A program made the position numbers and the translations under genes. A stretch of DNA of 7,503 nt, taken from assembly GCA_042569595.1 (NCBI GenBank), contig JBHPHI010000030.1:1-7503 (forward strand). Reading direction: 5' to 3'. Under the pieces are notes generated by a model. It saw nothing but the letters and a program-made list of their open reading frames with translations. It searched no databases and was not told the origin of the DNA. This document shows, piece after piece, positions 1 to 5,969 of the stretch. Each line of letters starts with the position of its first letter. The stretch's first letter is position 1. The stretch is from JBHPHI01 sp042569595 (GTDB lineage: Bacteria > Patescibacteriota > Microgenomatia > UBA1400 > 2-01-FULL-45-11).

Positions 1-57
1 CTTATGAAAAAATACGCACTCCAAGTTATTTCTTTGTTGTTTGCTGCAGTTGTTTGA
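1..57 (+). other. Open frame at window edge ending in a hydrophobic stretch
   Basis: Frame 1 is open from the window edge to TGA at 55-57. It contains an ATG at 4 that would give a 17-residue peptide (MKKYALQVISLLFAAVV) with a signal-peptide look. It could be the end of an upstream gene, a chance open frame, or the original N-terminus of the 41-499 gene separated by a +1 shift. Nothing in the window decides between these. Confidence 0.25.
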
Positions 58-499
58 GTCTATTCTTGGTAAAACATTAAATCAAATTAGAGGAGACTAT
101 AACCTTTTTAGCAGGGCAGAAATAGAAAATTTTATCATAAGTCAAAAGCTTGAATCAGTTATTCGTGAGAGAAGGGCGGAGGAAATTTCTAGGAGTATTG
201 TGTACATGTTGTCGTCGGGACACTCTTCTTTTGAGACTCAAAGGTGGTTGGGACAACAGCAAGTTGAGTTTTTAAAAGAAATAGACTTTGGTGTCTACGA
301 AAGAGGATTGAGGGATGGGTATGTAATGTTGGCTTGTGGAGCAATAGCTTTTGAAGATGGAGCTATTAATGAAGCTTTTGGGGGCTTTGATTGTCCAAGT
401 TGCACTAGCTTCATTCCTTTTGGAAGTGGTGATAATTGTCCTCATTGTGGATACACAAAACACGAACATGTTTCAAAAACTGGAGAATCATGTGATTGA
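41..499 (+). CDS. Hypothetical protein with C-terminal zinc ribbon
   Basis: This is a 152-residue protein that I do not recognise as a named family. The N-terminal two thirds look soluble and helical, rich in Arg and Glu around residues 25-95. The C-terminus has a four-cysteine zinc-ribbon pattern: C118 and C121 (CPSC), then C133 and C136 (CPHCG), 11 residues apart, followed by a His/Lys-rich tail. Such ribbons usually bind one Zn and serve as a structural or nucleic-acid or protein contact. The start is weak: TTG at 41 (or TTG at 50) with no clear Shine-Dalgarno and no in-frame ATG before residue 56. The frame is open upstream only to a TGA at 5-7, so a missing or shifted N-terminus is possible. 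It lies about 290 bp before nrdR and is probably a separate transcript. The coding call is fairly good because of the ribbon; the function is unknown. Confidence 0.65.
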   Translation: MLQLFESILGKTLNQIRGDYNLFSRAEIENFIISQKLESVIRERRAEEISRSIVYMLSSGHSSFETQRWLGQQQVEFLKEIDFGVYERGLRDGYVMLACGAIAFEDGAINEAFGGFDCPSCTSFIPFGSGDNCPHCGYTKHEHVSKTGESCD

Positions 500-596
500 T
501 GTATTCGTACAAAAACTAATCATTGTTCACATTTAGTGACGAGTCTCAAAAAAGCGAAGACATACTAACTTAACCCGAATAAAAAAATTGCTGGCA

Positions 597-627
597 AAAA
601 TTGCAACAATTTTCATACATGAAAATT
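597..627. repeat. Two overlapping AT-rich inverted repeats
   Basis: The first is AAAATTG (597-603), CAA, CAATTTT (607-613), with perfect 7-bp arms. The second is AATTTTCAT (608-616), AC, ATGAAAATT (619-627), with perfect 9-bp arms. They share 608-613, so in RNA only one can form at a time. They lie after the zinc-ribbon gene and before the nrdR control region. They could be a weak terminator for the former or an operator. There is no long T tract after either. Confidence 0.4.
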
Positions 628-636
628 TTAGCCTGG
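627..636 (+). repeat. Copy 1 of intergenic motif TTTAGCCTGG
   Basis: TTTAGCCTGG is shared with 5959-5968 on this strand. Its first nine bases, TTTAGCCTG, also occur at 6586-6578 on the other strand. All copies lie between genes. Function unknown. Confidence 0.35.
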
Positions 637-675
637 TAATGAAAAAATGACCCCCTCTGATATGTTTGTTTCTAG

Positions 676-710
676 TTGACCCACTACGTGTAGTGCCTTT
701 ACCTTTATAT
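676..710 (+). promoter_or_regulatory. Candidate nrdR-nrdJ promoter overlapping the first NrdR box
   Basis: TTGACC at 676-681 is a good -35 match and touches the first NrdR-like box. Possible -10 elements are TACCTT at 700-705 (18-nt spacer) or TTATAT at 705-710 (23-nt spacer, too long for a standard promoter). An alternative start could use TAAAAT at 741-746, with its -35 region inside the second box. The exact promoter is not settled, but every option is occluded by one of the two boxes. Confidence 0.35.
681..696 (+). promoter_or_regulatory. NrdR box 1 (putative)
   Basis: CCACTACGTGTAGTGC is built on the palindrome CACTAC-GT-GTAGTG. It matches 12 of 16 positions of the published NrdR consensus aCaCwAtATaTwGtgt as I recall it. 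It lies upstream of nrdR itself, where NrdR autoregulation is expected, and is paired with a second site 32 bp downstream. Confidence 0.65.
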
Positions 711-712
711 GT

Positions 713-728
713 ACGCTACAGCTAGTGT
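713..728 (+). promoter_or_regulatory. NrdR box 2 (putative)
   Basis: ACGCTACAGCTAGTGT also matches 12 of 16 consensus positions, with the core CTA-N4-TAG-TGT kept. Its centre is 32 bp from box 1, with a 16-bp gap, about three helical turns. Known NrdR sites come as tandem boxes at this spacing, which makes the pair more convincing than either site alone. Confidence 0.65.
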
Positions 729-756
729 TTTAGAAAAGTTTAAAATAAACCAATAC

Positions 757-783
757 AAGGAGCAAAAAGGCTCTTTTTAGGAG
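757..783 (+). promoter_or_regulatory. Leader hairpin and Shine-Dalgarno of nrdR
   Basis: GAGC (760-763) and GCTC (770-773) pair around an AAAAAG loop. The stem extends through a G-T pair and two A-T pairs to 757-776 and is followed by more T. An AGGAG Shine-Dalgarno (779-783) follows, 6 nt before the nrdR ATG. The hairpin plus T run resembles a short intrinsic terminator or attenuator placed directly ahead of the ribosome binding site. The Shine-Dalgarno is well supported; an attenuator role is inference. Confidence 0.5.
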
Positions 784-789
784 AAAAAA

Positions 790-1239
790 ATGGATTGTCC
801 ATATTGCGGATCAGGAGAACATAATGTGTTGGAATCCAGAGCTAGTGAAGATGGTGCCAGCATAAGAAGAAGGAGAGAGTGTCAGAAATGTGAAAAGAGA
901 TTTACTACCTACGAAAGAGTGGAGGGGGTTGATTTGGTAGTAATAAAGAAAGACGGCACAAAAGAGGATTTTGATAGAGAAAAAATAAAAAGAGGCCTAA
1001 TGAAAGCCACCTGGAAAAGGCCAGTGACAATAGAGCAAATAGATAAGCTCATTACGGAAGTTGAGCAAATGTTGAGAAGAAGGCAAGGAACTGAAGTGAA
1101 GAGTTTTGAGATTGGAAAACTTGTGATTAATAGACTTAAAAAACTTGATAAAGTTGGATACTTGTTGTTTGCCACAGTATATAAAGACTTTGACGGTATT
1201 GAGGATTTTGAGAGAGAAATTAGAGAGTTAGATAATTAA
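790..1239 (+). CDS. nrdR: Transcriptional repressor NrdR
   Basis: At 149 residues this is the usual NrdR length. The N-terminal zinc ribbon has C3, C6, C31 and C34 (CPYC, CQKC) with the typical RRRREC and RFTTYE segments at residues 26-42 that contact DNA. An ATP-cone domain follows from about residue 49 to 139 (VIKKDG, FDREKIKRGL, KRPV). NrdR represses ribonucleotide reductase genes; in studied cases the ATP cone reads the ATP/dATP balance. The start is supported by AGGAG 6 nt upstream. Two NrdR-like boxes lie upstream, and nrdJ follows after 16 bp, so the gene probably controls its own operon. One oddity: the usual YVRFASVYR stretch reads YLLFATVYK here, losing its Arg. Identification is very secure. 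Confidence 0.97.
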   Translation: MDCPYCGSGEHNVLESRASEDGASIRRRRECQKCEKRFTTYERVEGVDLVVIKKDGTKEDFDREKIKRGLMKATWKRPVTIEQIDKLITEVEQMLRRRQGTEVKSFEIGKLVINRLKKLDKVGYLLFATVYKDFDGIEDFEREIRELDN

Positions 1240-1255
1240 TTATTTAGGAAAAACT

Positions 1256-3574
1256 ATGTCTTCTACAGCAACTGCTCCAATCCCGAAGAAAAGAGGTAGA
1301 GGTCGTCCAAGGAAGGCAAAGTCTTCTAGTGGTCAAGCGAATGGAATTTTGAATGGAAAAACTAATGGGCACGCAAAACAGTTGAATGGAAAGAGTGTGT
1401 CTGAGTTTTTGATTAACCCAGGTTGGAATGTAAAGAAAATGAAAAAAAAAGTGAAGTTTAAAGAAAGGAAGTTGTTTAAGGGGTTGGGTGAGGCTGTGGC
1501 AAAGAGAACAATATTGCGAGACAAAGAGGAGTGGAAGGATGTGGCAGAGAGAGTTGCAAAAGGAAATAGTTTGTTGGTTGATGGCAAAAAAAGAAAACAT
1601 AGAAAAAAAGAGTATGAGTTGTTAAAAAAACATATTGCAAACGCGTCTCTTCTAATGAGTGGAAGACACCTTCAGCATGGTGATGAAACTCAACCAGGAA
1701 GAAATATGGAAGTATTTACCAACTGCTCTACGGCTTCGGCGTCTTTCATATTGTTTTATTTGCTTTTGAACGGTTCCGGGGTGGGAAGAGCATATGACGA
1801 TGATATGTGTGTGGTGGATTGGGATTATATGCCAATCATCAGGTGTGTTTTGGATGAGTCTCATGCTGATTTTGAATGGGGAATGGATGAGTCAGTAAAG
1901 GATGCGAGGCATAAATACGACAAGGTTTATTGGTTTGAAGTTCCTGATTCTCGCGAGGGTTGGGCTCAAGCGGTAGAGAAGATGGAAACAATGGCGTATG
2001 AGAAGAAATATAAGGATGATGTGTTGGTTTTGGACTTTACCAAAGTTCGTGAAAGAGGAGCTCCAATTGGAGGAATGCAAAACAGACCAGCTTCTGGGCC
2101 AAAACCCTTAATGAGAGCAATAGAGAAGGTATCGACTGTTAAAAATGCTGGAATGTCCAAATGGAAGCAGGCAATGTATGTAGATCATTATTTAGCTGAG
2201 TGTGTGTTGGTAGGAGGGGCGAGAAGAGCTGCTAGAATTGCTACCAAAAATTGGACTGATGCTGATATTTTTGAATTTGTAAATATTAAAAGAGGTGGGT
2301 TTTTGTGGAGCGCGAATAATAGTGTGACTGTGGATGATAAATTTTGGCAACAAAAAACAAAACACTCTAAAAAAGTATTAGATGCAGTTTTGAAAGCTAG
2401 TTATCACCATGATACTGGAGAGCCAGGTTTTATTAATCAACATACTTTAGTTCAAAATGATCATAAGTTTAGCGGATATTTTGATGGAAAATATGCTGAT
2501 GGAGAAAAGTATAAACCTGCAAAGAAGACCAAGAAAATGTTGGCTCATTTGGCAAAAAATGCATCTTCCAAAGTTTATATGCAGATTCCAAACCCTTGCG
2601 GGGAAATAACTTTAAACATGCTTGGTGGGTATTGTGTGATTGCGGATGTAGTGCCTTACCACGCACCTACTGTTGAGGATGCAGAAGAGGCGTTCAGGGT
2701 GGCCACAAGAGCTTTGATTCGAACTAACACAATGAACTCTTTGTATAACAGAGAAGTGAGGAGAACGAATAGGATTGGCGTGGGAATGACAGGGGTTCAT
2801 GAGTTTGGATGGAATGCTTTTGGATATGGATTCCGTGACTTGATAGATGAAAAGAAATCAAAAGATTTTTGGCTAACTCTTTCAAGATTTAAAAGAGCGG
2901 TGAATGATGAGGCAGAAAAATATAGTAAAGAGTTGGGAATGGTAGTTCCGCATACAAATACAACTATTAAGCCTGCGGGAACCACATCAAAGTTATTTGG
3001 ATTGTCTGAAGGAGCACACCTTCCTGCGATGAGAGAATATATTCGTTGGGTGCAGTTTCGCAACGATGATCCTTTAGTGAAAAAATACGAAAGACAAGGA
3101 TATCCATCACAGGTGTTGAAAAGCTATAGCGATACAACTGTGGTTGGATTTCCAACCAAACCTGAAATTTGTAGACTTGGAATGAATGGAGAACTAGTGA
3201 CTGCTAGTGAAGCAACCCCAGAAGAGCAATATAAGTGGTTAATGCTTTTGGAAAAATATTGGATTGTGGGAGTGGATGAGTTTGAACAACCTCTTGAGGA
3301 TATTGGTAATCAAATTTCTTACACCTTAAAGTACAAAAAAGAGAAGGTTTCTTTCAAACAATTTAAATCCATGATGAAAAAGTATCAGTCTCAAGTAAAG
3401 GTGTGCTCTGTGATGCCTCAGCAAGATGCAACAGCATATGAATATCAACCAGAACAGGCTGTAACAATAGGAGACTTTATGAAGGTTTTGAGAGAAATAT
3501 CTGGTGAAGATGAAGTAAAGGAAGACATAGATCTTGAAGCACTTAAGTGCGATAGCGGAGCCTGTCCGATTTAA
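1256..3574 (+). CDS. nrdJ: Class II adenosylcobalamin-dependent ribonucleoside-triphosphate reductase
   Basis: This 772-residue enzyme reduces ribonucleoside triphosphates to dNTPs using a thiyl radical made from adenosylcobalamin. It resembles the monomeric Lactobacillus leichmannii RTPR type. Key residues: C157 (NCS) and C460 (GGYC) as the probable redox pair; N446, C448 and E450 in NPCGEI as the catalytic set, with C448 the thiyl site; and C765/C770 in CDSGACPI as the C-terminal shuttle pair. Other family blocks are DSREGW (231-236), SANNSVTVD (352-360), TGEPG (387-391) and KPAGTTSKL (572-580). The segment between C157 and the GSGVG motif is shorter than in RTPR. Residues 1-50 are an extra basic, Gly/Asn/Lys-rich extension with an AT-hook-like GRGRPRK at 14-20. 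AGGAA 6 nt before the ATG supports this start, so the extension is likely translated. I see no ATP cone, so overall activity control may depend on NrdR instead. Confidence 0.96.
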   Translation: MSSTATAPIPKKRGRGRPRKAKSSSGQANGILNGKTNGHAKQLNGKSVSEFLINPGWNVKKMKKKVKFKERKLFKGLGEAVAKRTILRDKEEWKDVAERVAKGNSLLVDGKKRKHRKKEYELLKKHIANASLLMSGRHLQHGDETQPGRNMEVFTNCSTASASFILFYLLLNGSGVGRAYDDDMCVVDWDYMPIIRCVLDESHADFEWGMDESVKDARHKYDKVYWFEVPDSREGWAQAVEKMETMAYEKKYKDDVLVLDFTKVRERGAPIGGMQNRPASGPKPLMRAIEKVSTVKNAGMSKWKQAMYVDHYLAECVLVGGARRAARIATKNWTDADIFEFVNIKRGGFLWSANNSVTVDDKFWQQKTKHSKKVLDAVLKASYHHDTGEPGFINQHTLVQNDHKFSGYFDGKYADGEKYKPAKKTKKMLAHLAKNASSKVYMQIPNPCGEITLNMLGGYCVIADVVPYHAPTVEDAEEAFRVATRALIRTNTMNSLYNREVRRTNRIGVGMTGVHEFGWNAFGYGFRDLIDEKKSKDFWLTLSRFKRAVNDEAEKYSKELGMVVPHTNTTIKPAGTTSKLFGLSEGAHLPAMREYIRWVQFRNDDPLVKKYERQGYPSQVLKSYSDTTVVGFPTKPEICRLGMNGELVTASEATPEEQYKWLMLLEKYWIVGVDEFEQPLEDIGNQISYTLKYKKEKVSFKQFKSMMKKYQSQVKVCSVMPQQDATAYEYQPEQAVTIGDFMKVLREISGEDEVKEDIDLEALKCDSGACPI

Positions 3575-3575
3575 T

Positions 3576-3590
3576 CAGGTGGGAGACCTG
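3576..3590 (+). other. Small hairpin resembling a B12 box, after the nrdJ stop
   Basis: CAGGT and ACCTG pair around GGGAG two bases after the nrdJ TAA, followed by CCC. The string GGGAGACCTGCCC resembles the conserved B12 box at the 3' end of cobalamin riboswitches, and an intrinsic terminator follows. The other conserved riboswitch segments, such as GCCACTG, are not seen upstream, so I do not call a riboswitch. Confidence 0.3.
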
Positions 3591-3604
3591 CCCTTCCTAA
3601 CTGT

Positions 3605-3636
3605 AAAGCCTTACACATGTAGGGCTTTTTCTTTTG
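3605..3636 (+). terminator. Intrinsic terminator of nrdR-nrdJ
   Basis: AAAGCCTTACA (3605-3615) pairs with TGTAGGGCTTT (3618-3628) with a single G-T wobble. The realistic loop is about 6 nt. A T-rich run with one C follows (3626-3635). It ends nrdR-nrdJ transcription about 30 bp after the nrdJ stop and separates it from the pyrophosphatase operon. Confidence 0.85.
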
Positions 3637-3644
3637 AGATCAAC

Positions 3645-3653
3645 TGATACAAT
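3645..3653 (+). promoter_or_regulatory. Extended -10 promoter of the pyrophosphatase operon (leaderless)
   Basis: TGATACAAT is a TGn-extended -10 (hexamer TACAAT at 3648-3653). It lies exactly 6 nt before the ATG at 3660, with no convincing -35 and no Shine-Dalgarno. The predicted transcription start coincides with the start codon. The same geometry occurs before the genes at 6674 and 7224. Confidence 0.6.
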
Positions 3654-3659
3654 GCGCTT

Positions 3660-4079
3660 ATGCAATATCGAGTTACAGTGAATGCTTTTATTTTCAATCG
3701 CGAGGGAAAGATTCTTATTTGTAGACAACCTGAGGGGAGAGGCGTGTTTCCAGGACAATGGGCTGTTCCTGGTGGCGGGATAGATGAGGGAGAGACAATG
3801 ACAGAAGCGCTTAAGAGAGAAATAAAAGAAGAAGTGGGTTTGGAAATAGGCGACATAAAGCCTTTGTTTTTTAGTGATGATGTGAGGGAAAAATTTAAAG
3901 ATGGTGAAAAAACTTCAGACGTATATATGATTTACCTTCGATTTACCTGTCGGACTGAATCTACTGAAGTAAGACTGAATAAGGAGCATGATGATTACGT
4001 TTGGGTCACTCGTGAAGAAATAAGAAAATATAATTTGAATAAACCAACAATAGAATCGTTAAAGTATTTGGAGTGGTAG
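3660..4079 (+). CDS. nudI: NudI-like Nudix pyrimidine (d)NTP pyrophosphatase
   Basis: This 139-residue Nudix hydrolase has a complete Nudix box at residues 39-61 (G-x5-E-x7-REIKEEVGL), the Mg-binding catalytic helix. Several stretches closely resemble Escherichia coli NudI (141 residues): RGVFPGQWAVPGGG at 27-40, FSDDVREK at 71-78, YMIYLRF at 89-95, and DDYVWV and YNLNKPT near the end. E. coli NudI converts pyrimidine dNTPs, notably dUTP, dTTP and dCTP, to monophosphates plus pyrophosphate; this is the expected activity, though Nudix substrate choice is hard to read from sequence. It is the first gene of a five-gene operon and overlaps the next start. The ATG lies 6 nt after an extended -10 with no Shine-Dalgarno, suggesting a leaderless message. 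The family call is secure and NudI-type specificity is likely. Confidence 0.85.
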   Translation: MQYRVTVNAFIFNREGKILICRQPEGRGVFPGQWAVPGGGIDEGETMTEALKREIKEEVGLEIGDIKPLFFSDDVREKFKDGEKTSDVYMIYLRFTCRTESTEVRLNKEHDDYVWVTREEIRKYNLNKPTIESLKYLEW

Positions 4080-4606
4080 TGGATAAAGATCAAATTCACA
4101 AAGAGTGGGTGAAGCACCCAGTGGGAAAAATTGGTAAAGGTGGTTTTTGTGATGAGTGTAAGAGATTTAATGTAAGAAACACGACAACTCAAATGATTCC
4201 GGTGAGGGACGGAAAGATACTTTTGCAAAAAAGAAACCTGAACCCTGAAAAAGGTTCATGGGCTTTGGTGGCTGGATATTTGGGATGGGATGAGACCTTG
4301 GAAGAATGTATGGAGAGAGAACTTAAGGAAGAGTTGGGTTTAAAACTAAACCACTTGTCTTTGTTTGGAATATATTCTGATCCAAAAAGAGATAAGGATG
4401 GGAGGCAAAATGTGGCAGTGGTATATGTGGGGGAAGTGGAGGGAAAGATAAAAATAGATCCTTATGAAGTAGAAGAAGCAGGATGGTTTGATTTGGACGA
4501 CCTACCTGAAAAGATTGCTTTTGATCATAGAAAAATGATTGAAGAATACAAAGAAACTTTGTTTAGTCATGGTTGTTGCGGTGGAGGTTGTGGTGGACAT
4601 TGCTGA
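4079..4606 (+). CDS. Nudix hydrolase with Cys-rich C-terminal tail
   Basis: This is a Nudix protein of 175 residues from GTG 4079, or 177 from GTG 4073. I prefer 4079 because GGAG at 4070-4073 lies 5 nt upstream and the start then overlaps the previous TAG by one base. Counting from 4079, a complete Nudix box spans residues 66-88 (GYLGWDE, then RELKEELGL). N-terminal to it is a lone CDEC pair (C24, C27), perhaps a remnant of the zinc ribbon seen before some Nudix domains. The chain ends in HGCCGGGCGGHC, four Cys and two His in twelve residues, which could bind a metal together with CDEC. The expected reaction is hydrolysis of a nucleoside diphosphate linked to X (NTP, ADP-ribose or NADH type); the substrate cannot be read. 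The tail codons also contain the Shine-Dalgarno of the next gene. Confidence 0.88.
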   Translation: MDKDQIHKEWVKHPVGKIGKGGFCDECKRFNVRNTTTQMIPVRDGKILLQKRNLNPEKGSWALVAGYLGWDETLEECMERELKEELGLKLNHLSLFGIYSDPKRDKDGRQNVAVVYVGEVEGKIKIDPYEVEEAGWFDLDDLPEKIAFDHRKMIEEYKETLFSHGCCGGGCGGHC

Positions 4607-4910
4607 GTTGATAGATAAAACAAGAGATTTAAATAAAAAATTCAAGAAGTCTTTTAGTAAGCAAGATAGAATGATGGATTTAATGGAAGAGGTGGGGGAG
4701 CTATCTCAGGCGATGTTGATAGTAGATGGCAAAAAACTTACAAATGATCCTAAAAAACAAAAGACAAGGAAAGACATAGCGGATGCTTTGTGTGATGTGT
4801 TATATGATTTGGTGCTTTTGACCGATGATTATGAGATTGATTTGGGAAAAGAATATAAACAAATGCTTGAGAGACTTGAAAAAAGAATAGATAAAGGAGA
4901 ATTTTCATGA
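4593..4910 (+). CDS. MazG-like nucleotide pyrophosphohydrolase
   Basis: This is a small all-alpha NTP pyrophosphatase-like protein of 105 residues from GTG 4593, chosen because GGAGG (4583-4587) lies 5 nt upstream. An ATG at 4569 would add an unlikely valine-rich leader. The first half of the MazG motif is present as MEEVGEL (E32, E33, E36). The second half, usually a Glu followed three residues later by Asp in ELADVL, reads ADALCDVLYD at 63-72. The usual Glu appears to be A65 with D68 kept, although D61/D64 could substitute. Members convert (d)NTPs to NMP plus pyrophosphate and often dimerise or tetramerise. It overlaps the Nudix gene by 14 nt and the next gene by ATGA, so translation is coupled. 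The fold is likely; catalytic competence is uncertain because of the altered ligand. Confidence 0.8.
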   Translation: MDIAELIDKTRDLNKKFKKSFSKQDRMMDLMEEVGELSQAMLIVDGKKLTNDPKKQKTRKDIADALCDVLYDLVLLTDDYEIDLGKEYKQMLERLEKRIDKGEFS

Positions 4911-5320
4911 GTGATAAAAAGACAACAGTAGATGATTTGAAGAAAAAACTTTTGGATTATAGACGAAAAAGAGGTTGGAAAGGTGAAGATCCTAAGGATG
5001 TGGCAATTTCGTTATTATTGGAGTCTTCGGAATTATTGGAACACTTTCAGTGGATGACCGGCGAAGAGGTGGAAAAAGAATCTAGGCTTTATGGACCAAT
5101 ATGTGATGAGTTGGCAGATGTGTTGTGGTGGGTTTTGGTGATGGCAGAAAGACTTGATATAGATGTGTCACAAGCGTTTGAAAGAAAGCTAAAAAAGAAT
5201 GAAAAAAAATATCCAGCTGAGTCATTTTCTGAAGATAAGTCTGTAGAAGAGAAAAGGCGTGCATATTATGACATCAAAGCAAAACATCGGGGTGGACACC
5301 CTTTGGCTGAGGAAAACTAG
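4907..5320 (+). CDS. DCTPP1/RS21-C6-like dNTP pyrophosphohydrolase (MazG superfamily)
   Basis: This 137-residue all-alpha NTP pyrophosphatase has all four expected Mg ligands: E39 and E42 (LLESSELLEHFQW) and E68 and D71 (CDELADVLWW). The segments FQW, LDIDVSQAFERKL and NEKKYP (98-103) match the DCTPP1/RS21-C6 group. That group hydrolyses dCTP and modified cytidine dNTPs to monophosphate plus pyrophosphate. W24 and W49 may line the base pocket. A charged tail of about 30 residues follows YP and has no assigned role. AAGGAGA (4894-4900) lies 6 nt before the ATG, which overlaps the previous stop as ATGA. This paralogue-like partner keeps the complete active site, unlike the MazG-like gene before it. 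The family is secure; the dCTP preference is inferred. Confidence 0.9.
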   Translation: MSDKKTTVDDLKKKLLDYRRKRGWKGEDPKDVAISLLLESSELLEHFQWMTGEEVEKESRLYGPICDELADVLWWVLVMAERLDIDVSQAFERKLKKNEKKYPAESFSEDKSVEEKRRAYYDIKAKHRGGHPLAEEN

Positions 5321-5322
5321 CA

Positions 5323-5958
5323 ATGAAGTTGGTTTTAGCATCCCAGTCTCCATGGAGAAAAAAATTACTATCATGGTTGGTTGTTGATTTTGATGTTGTG
5401 GTGAGCGATTTTGATGAAAGAAGTGTTGAAATTAAGAATCCAGGTGAGTTGGTGGAAAAATTGGCATTGGAAAAAGCGAAGGTGGTGGCGAAAACTTTAG
5501 GCGAAGGGGTGGTTATTGGAGCAGATACTGTGATAGTGGTGGGCGATGAAATCCACGGAGATCTTAGAATATTAGGAAAGCCTGACGATATTAACCATGC
5601 AAGAGAGATTTTGAGTAGTTTAAGAGGAAAAACTCATCAAGTGTATACGGGTGTGGCAGTGGTGGATGTTTTGGATGGAAAAGAAGCTGTCGAAGTGGAT
5701 GTAACGAAAATGAAGTTTAAGGAATTTTCTAATGAGGTTTTGGAGAGCTATCTTGAAACTGGTGATTCCATGGGCAAAGCGGGAGCTTATCAGTTTTTGA
5801 AGATTGCGAAGAATTTTGTTGATGGCTATGAGGGGAGCGTTACCGGAGTGATTGGACTGCCTTTAGGAAGGTTAAAGAGGATGTTGGGTGAGATGGGCGT
5901 TGATGTTGGGGTGAATACGGAAGAAATTGTGATGAAAGAGATAGGTTTTAAGGACTGA
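5323..5958 (+). CDS. maf: Maf family nucleoside triphosphate pyrophosphatase
   Basis: This 211-residue protein has the Maf signatures in order: LASQSPWRKKLL at 5-16 (S9, R12, K13), GADTV at 66-70 with the catalytic-type D68, LGKP at 84-87, HQVYTGV at 105-111, and GKAGAY at 151-156 followed by GLPLG near 178-182. Maf proteins convert NTPs to NMP plus pyrophosphate. The E. coli YhdE type prefers dTTP and UTP and the YceF type prefers 7-methyl-GTP; the GKAGAY form looks closer to YhdE, but I am not certain. Some Maf proteins influence septation, hence the name. It starts 2 nt after the previous stop with GAGG (5309-5312) 10 nt upstream, and is the last gene of the operon. The C-terminal 20 residues extend past the usual end. 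Confidence 0.93.
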   Translation: MKLVLASQSPWRKKLLSWLVVDFDVVVSDFDERSVEIKNPGELVEKLALEKAKVVAKTLGEGVVIGADTVIVVGDEIHGDLRILGKPDDINHAREILSSLRGKTHQVYTGVAVVDVLDGKEAVEVDVTKMKFKEFSNEVLESYLETGDSMGKAGAYQFLKIAKNFVDGYEGSVTGVIGLPLGRLKRMLGEMGVDVGVNTEEIVMKEIGFKD

Positions 5959-5968
5959 TTTAGCCTGG
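5959..5968 (+). repeat. Copy 2 of intergenic motif TTTAGCCTGG
   Basis: TTTAGCCTGG starts on the first base after the maf stop and continues as ATG. It is identical to 627-636 over ten bases. Confidence 0.35.
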
Positions 5969-5969
5969 A

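Noticed and set aside
500..789. Cobalamin riboswitch or coding gene in the nrdR upstream region
   Set aside because: No B12 box or GCCACTG core was seen, and no frame of useful length with a start signal; NrdR boxes and palindromes account for the visible structure.
1244..1600. Minus-strand open frames over nrdJ (also 1333-1587, 1652-1864, 2797-3063)
   Set aside because: They are antisense shadows of a certain gene, with no ribosome site and no recognisable domain.
4539..4592. N-terminal extension of the MazG-like gene from ATG 4539 or 4569
   Set aside because: The added residues are a valine-rich translation of the Nudix tail in another frame; GTG 4593 has a GGAGG site at the right distance.
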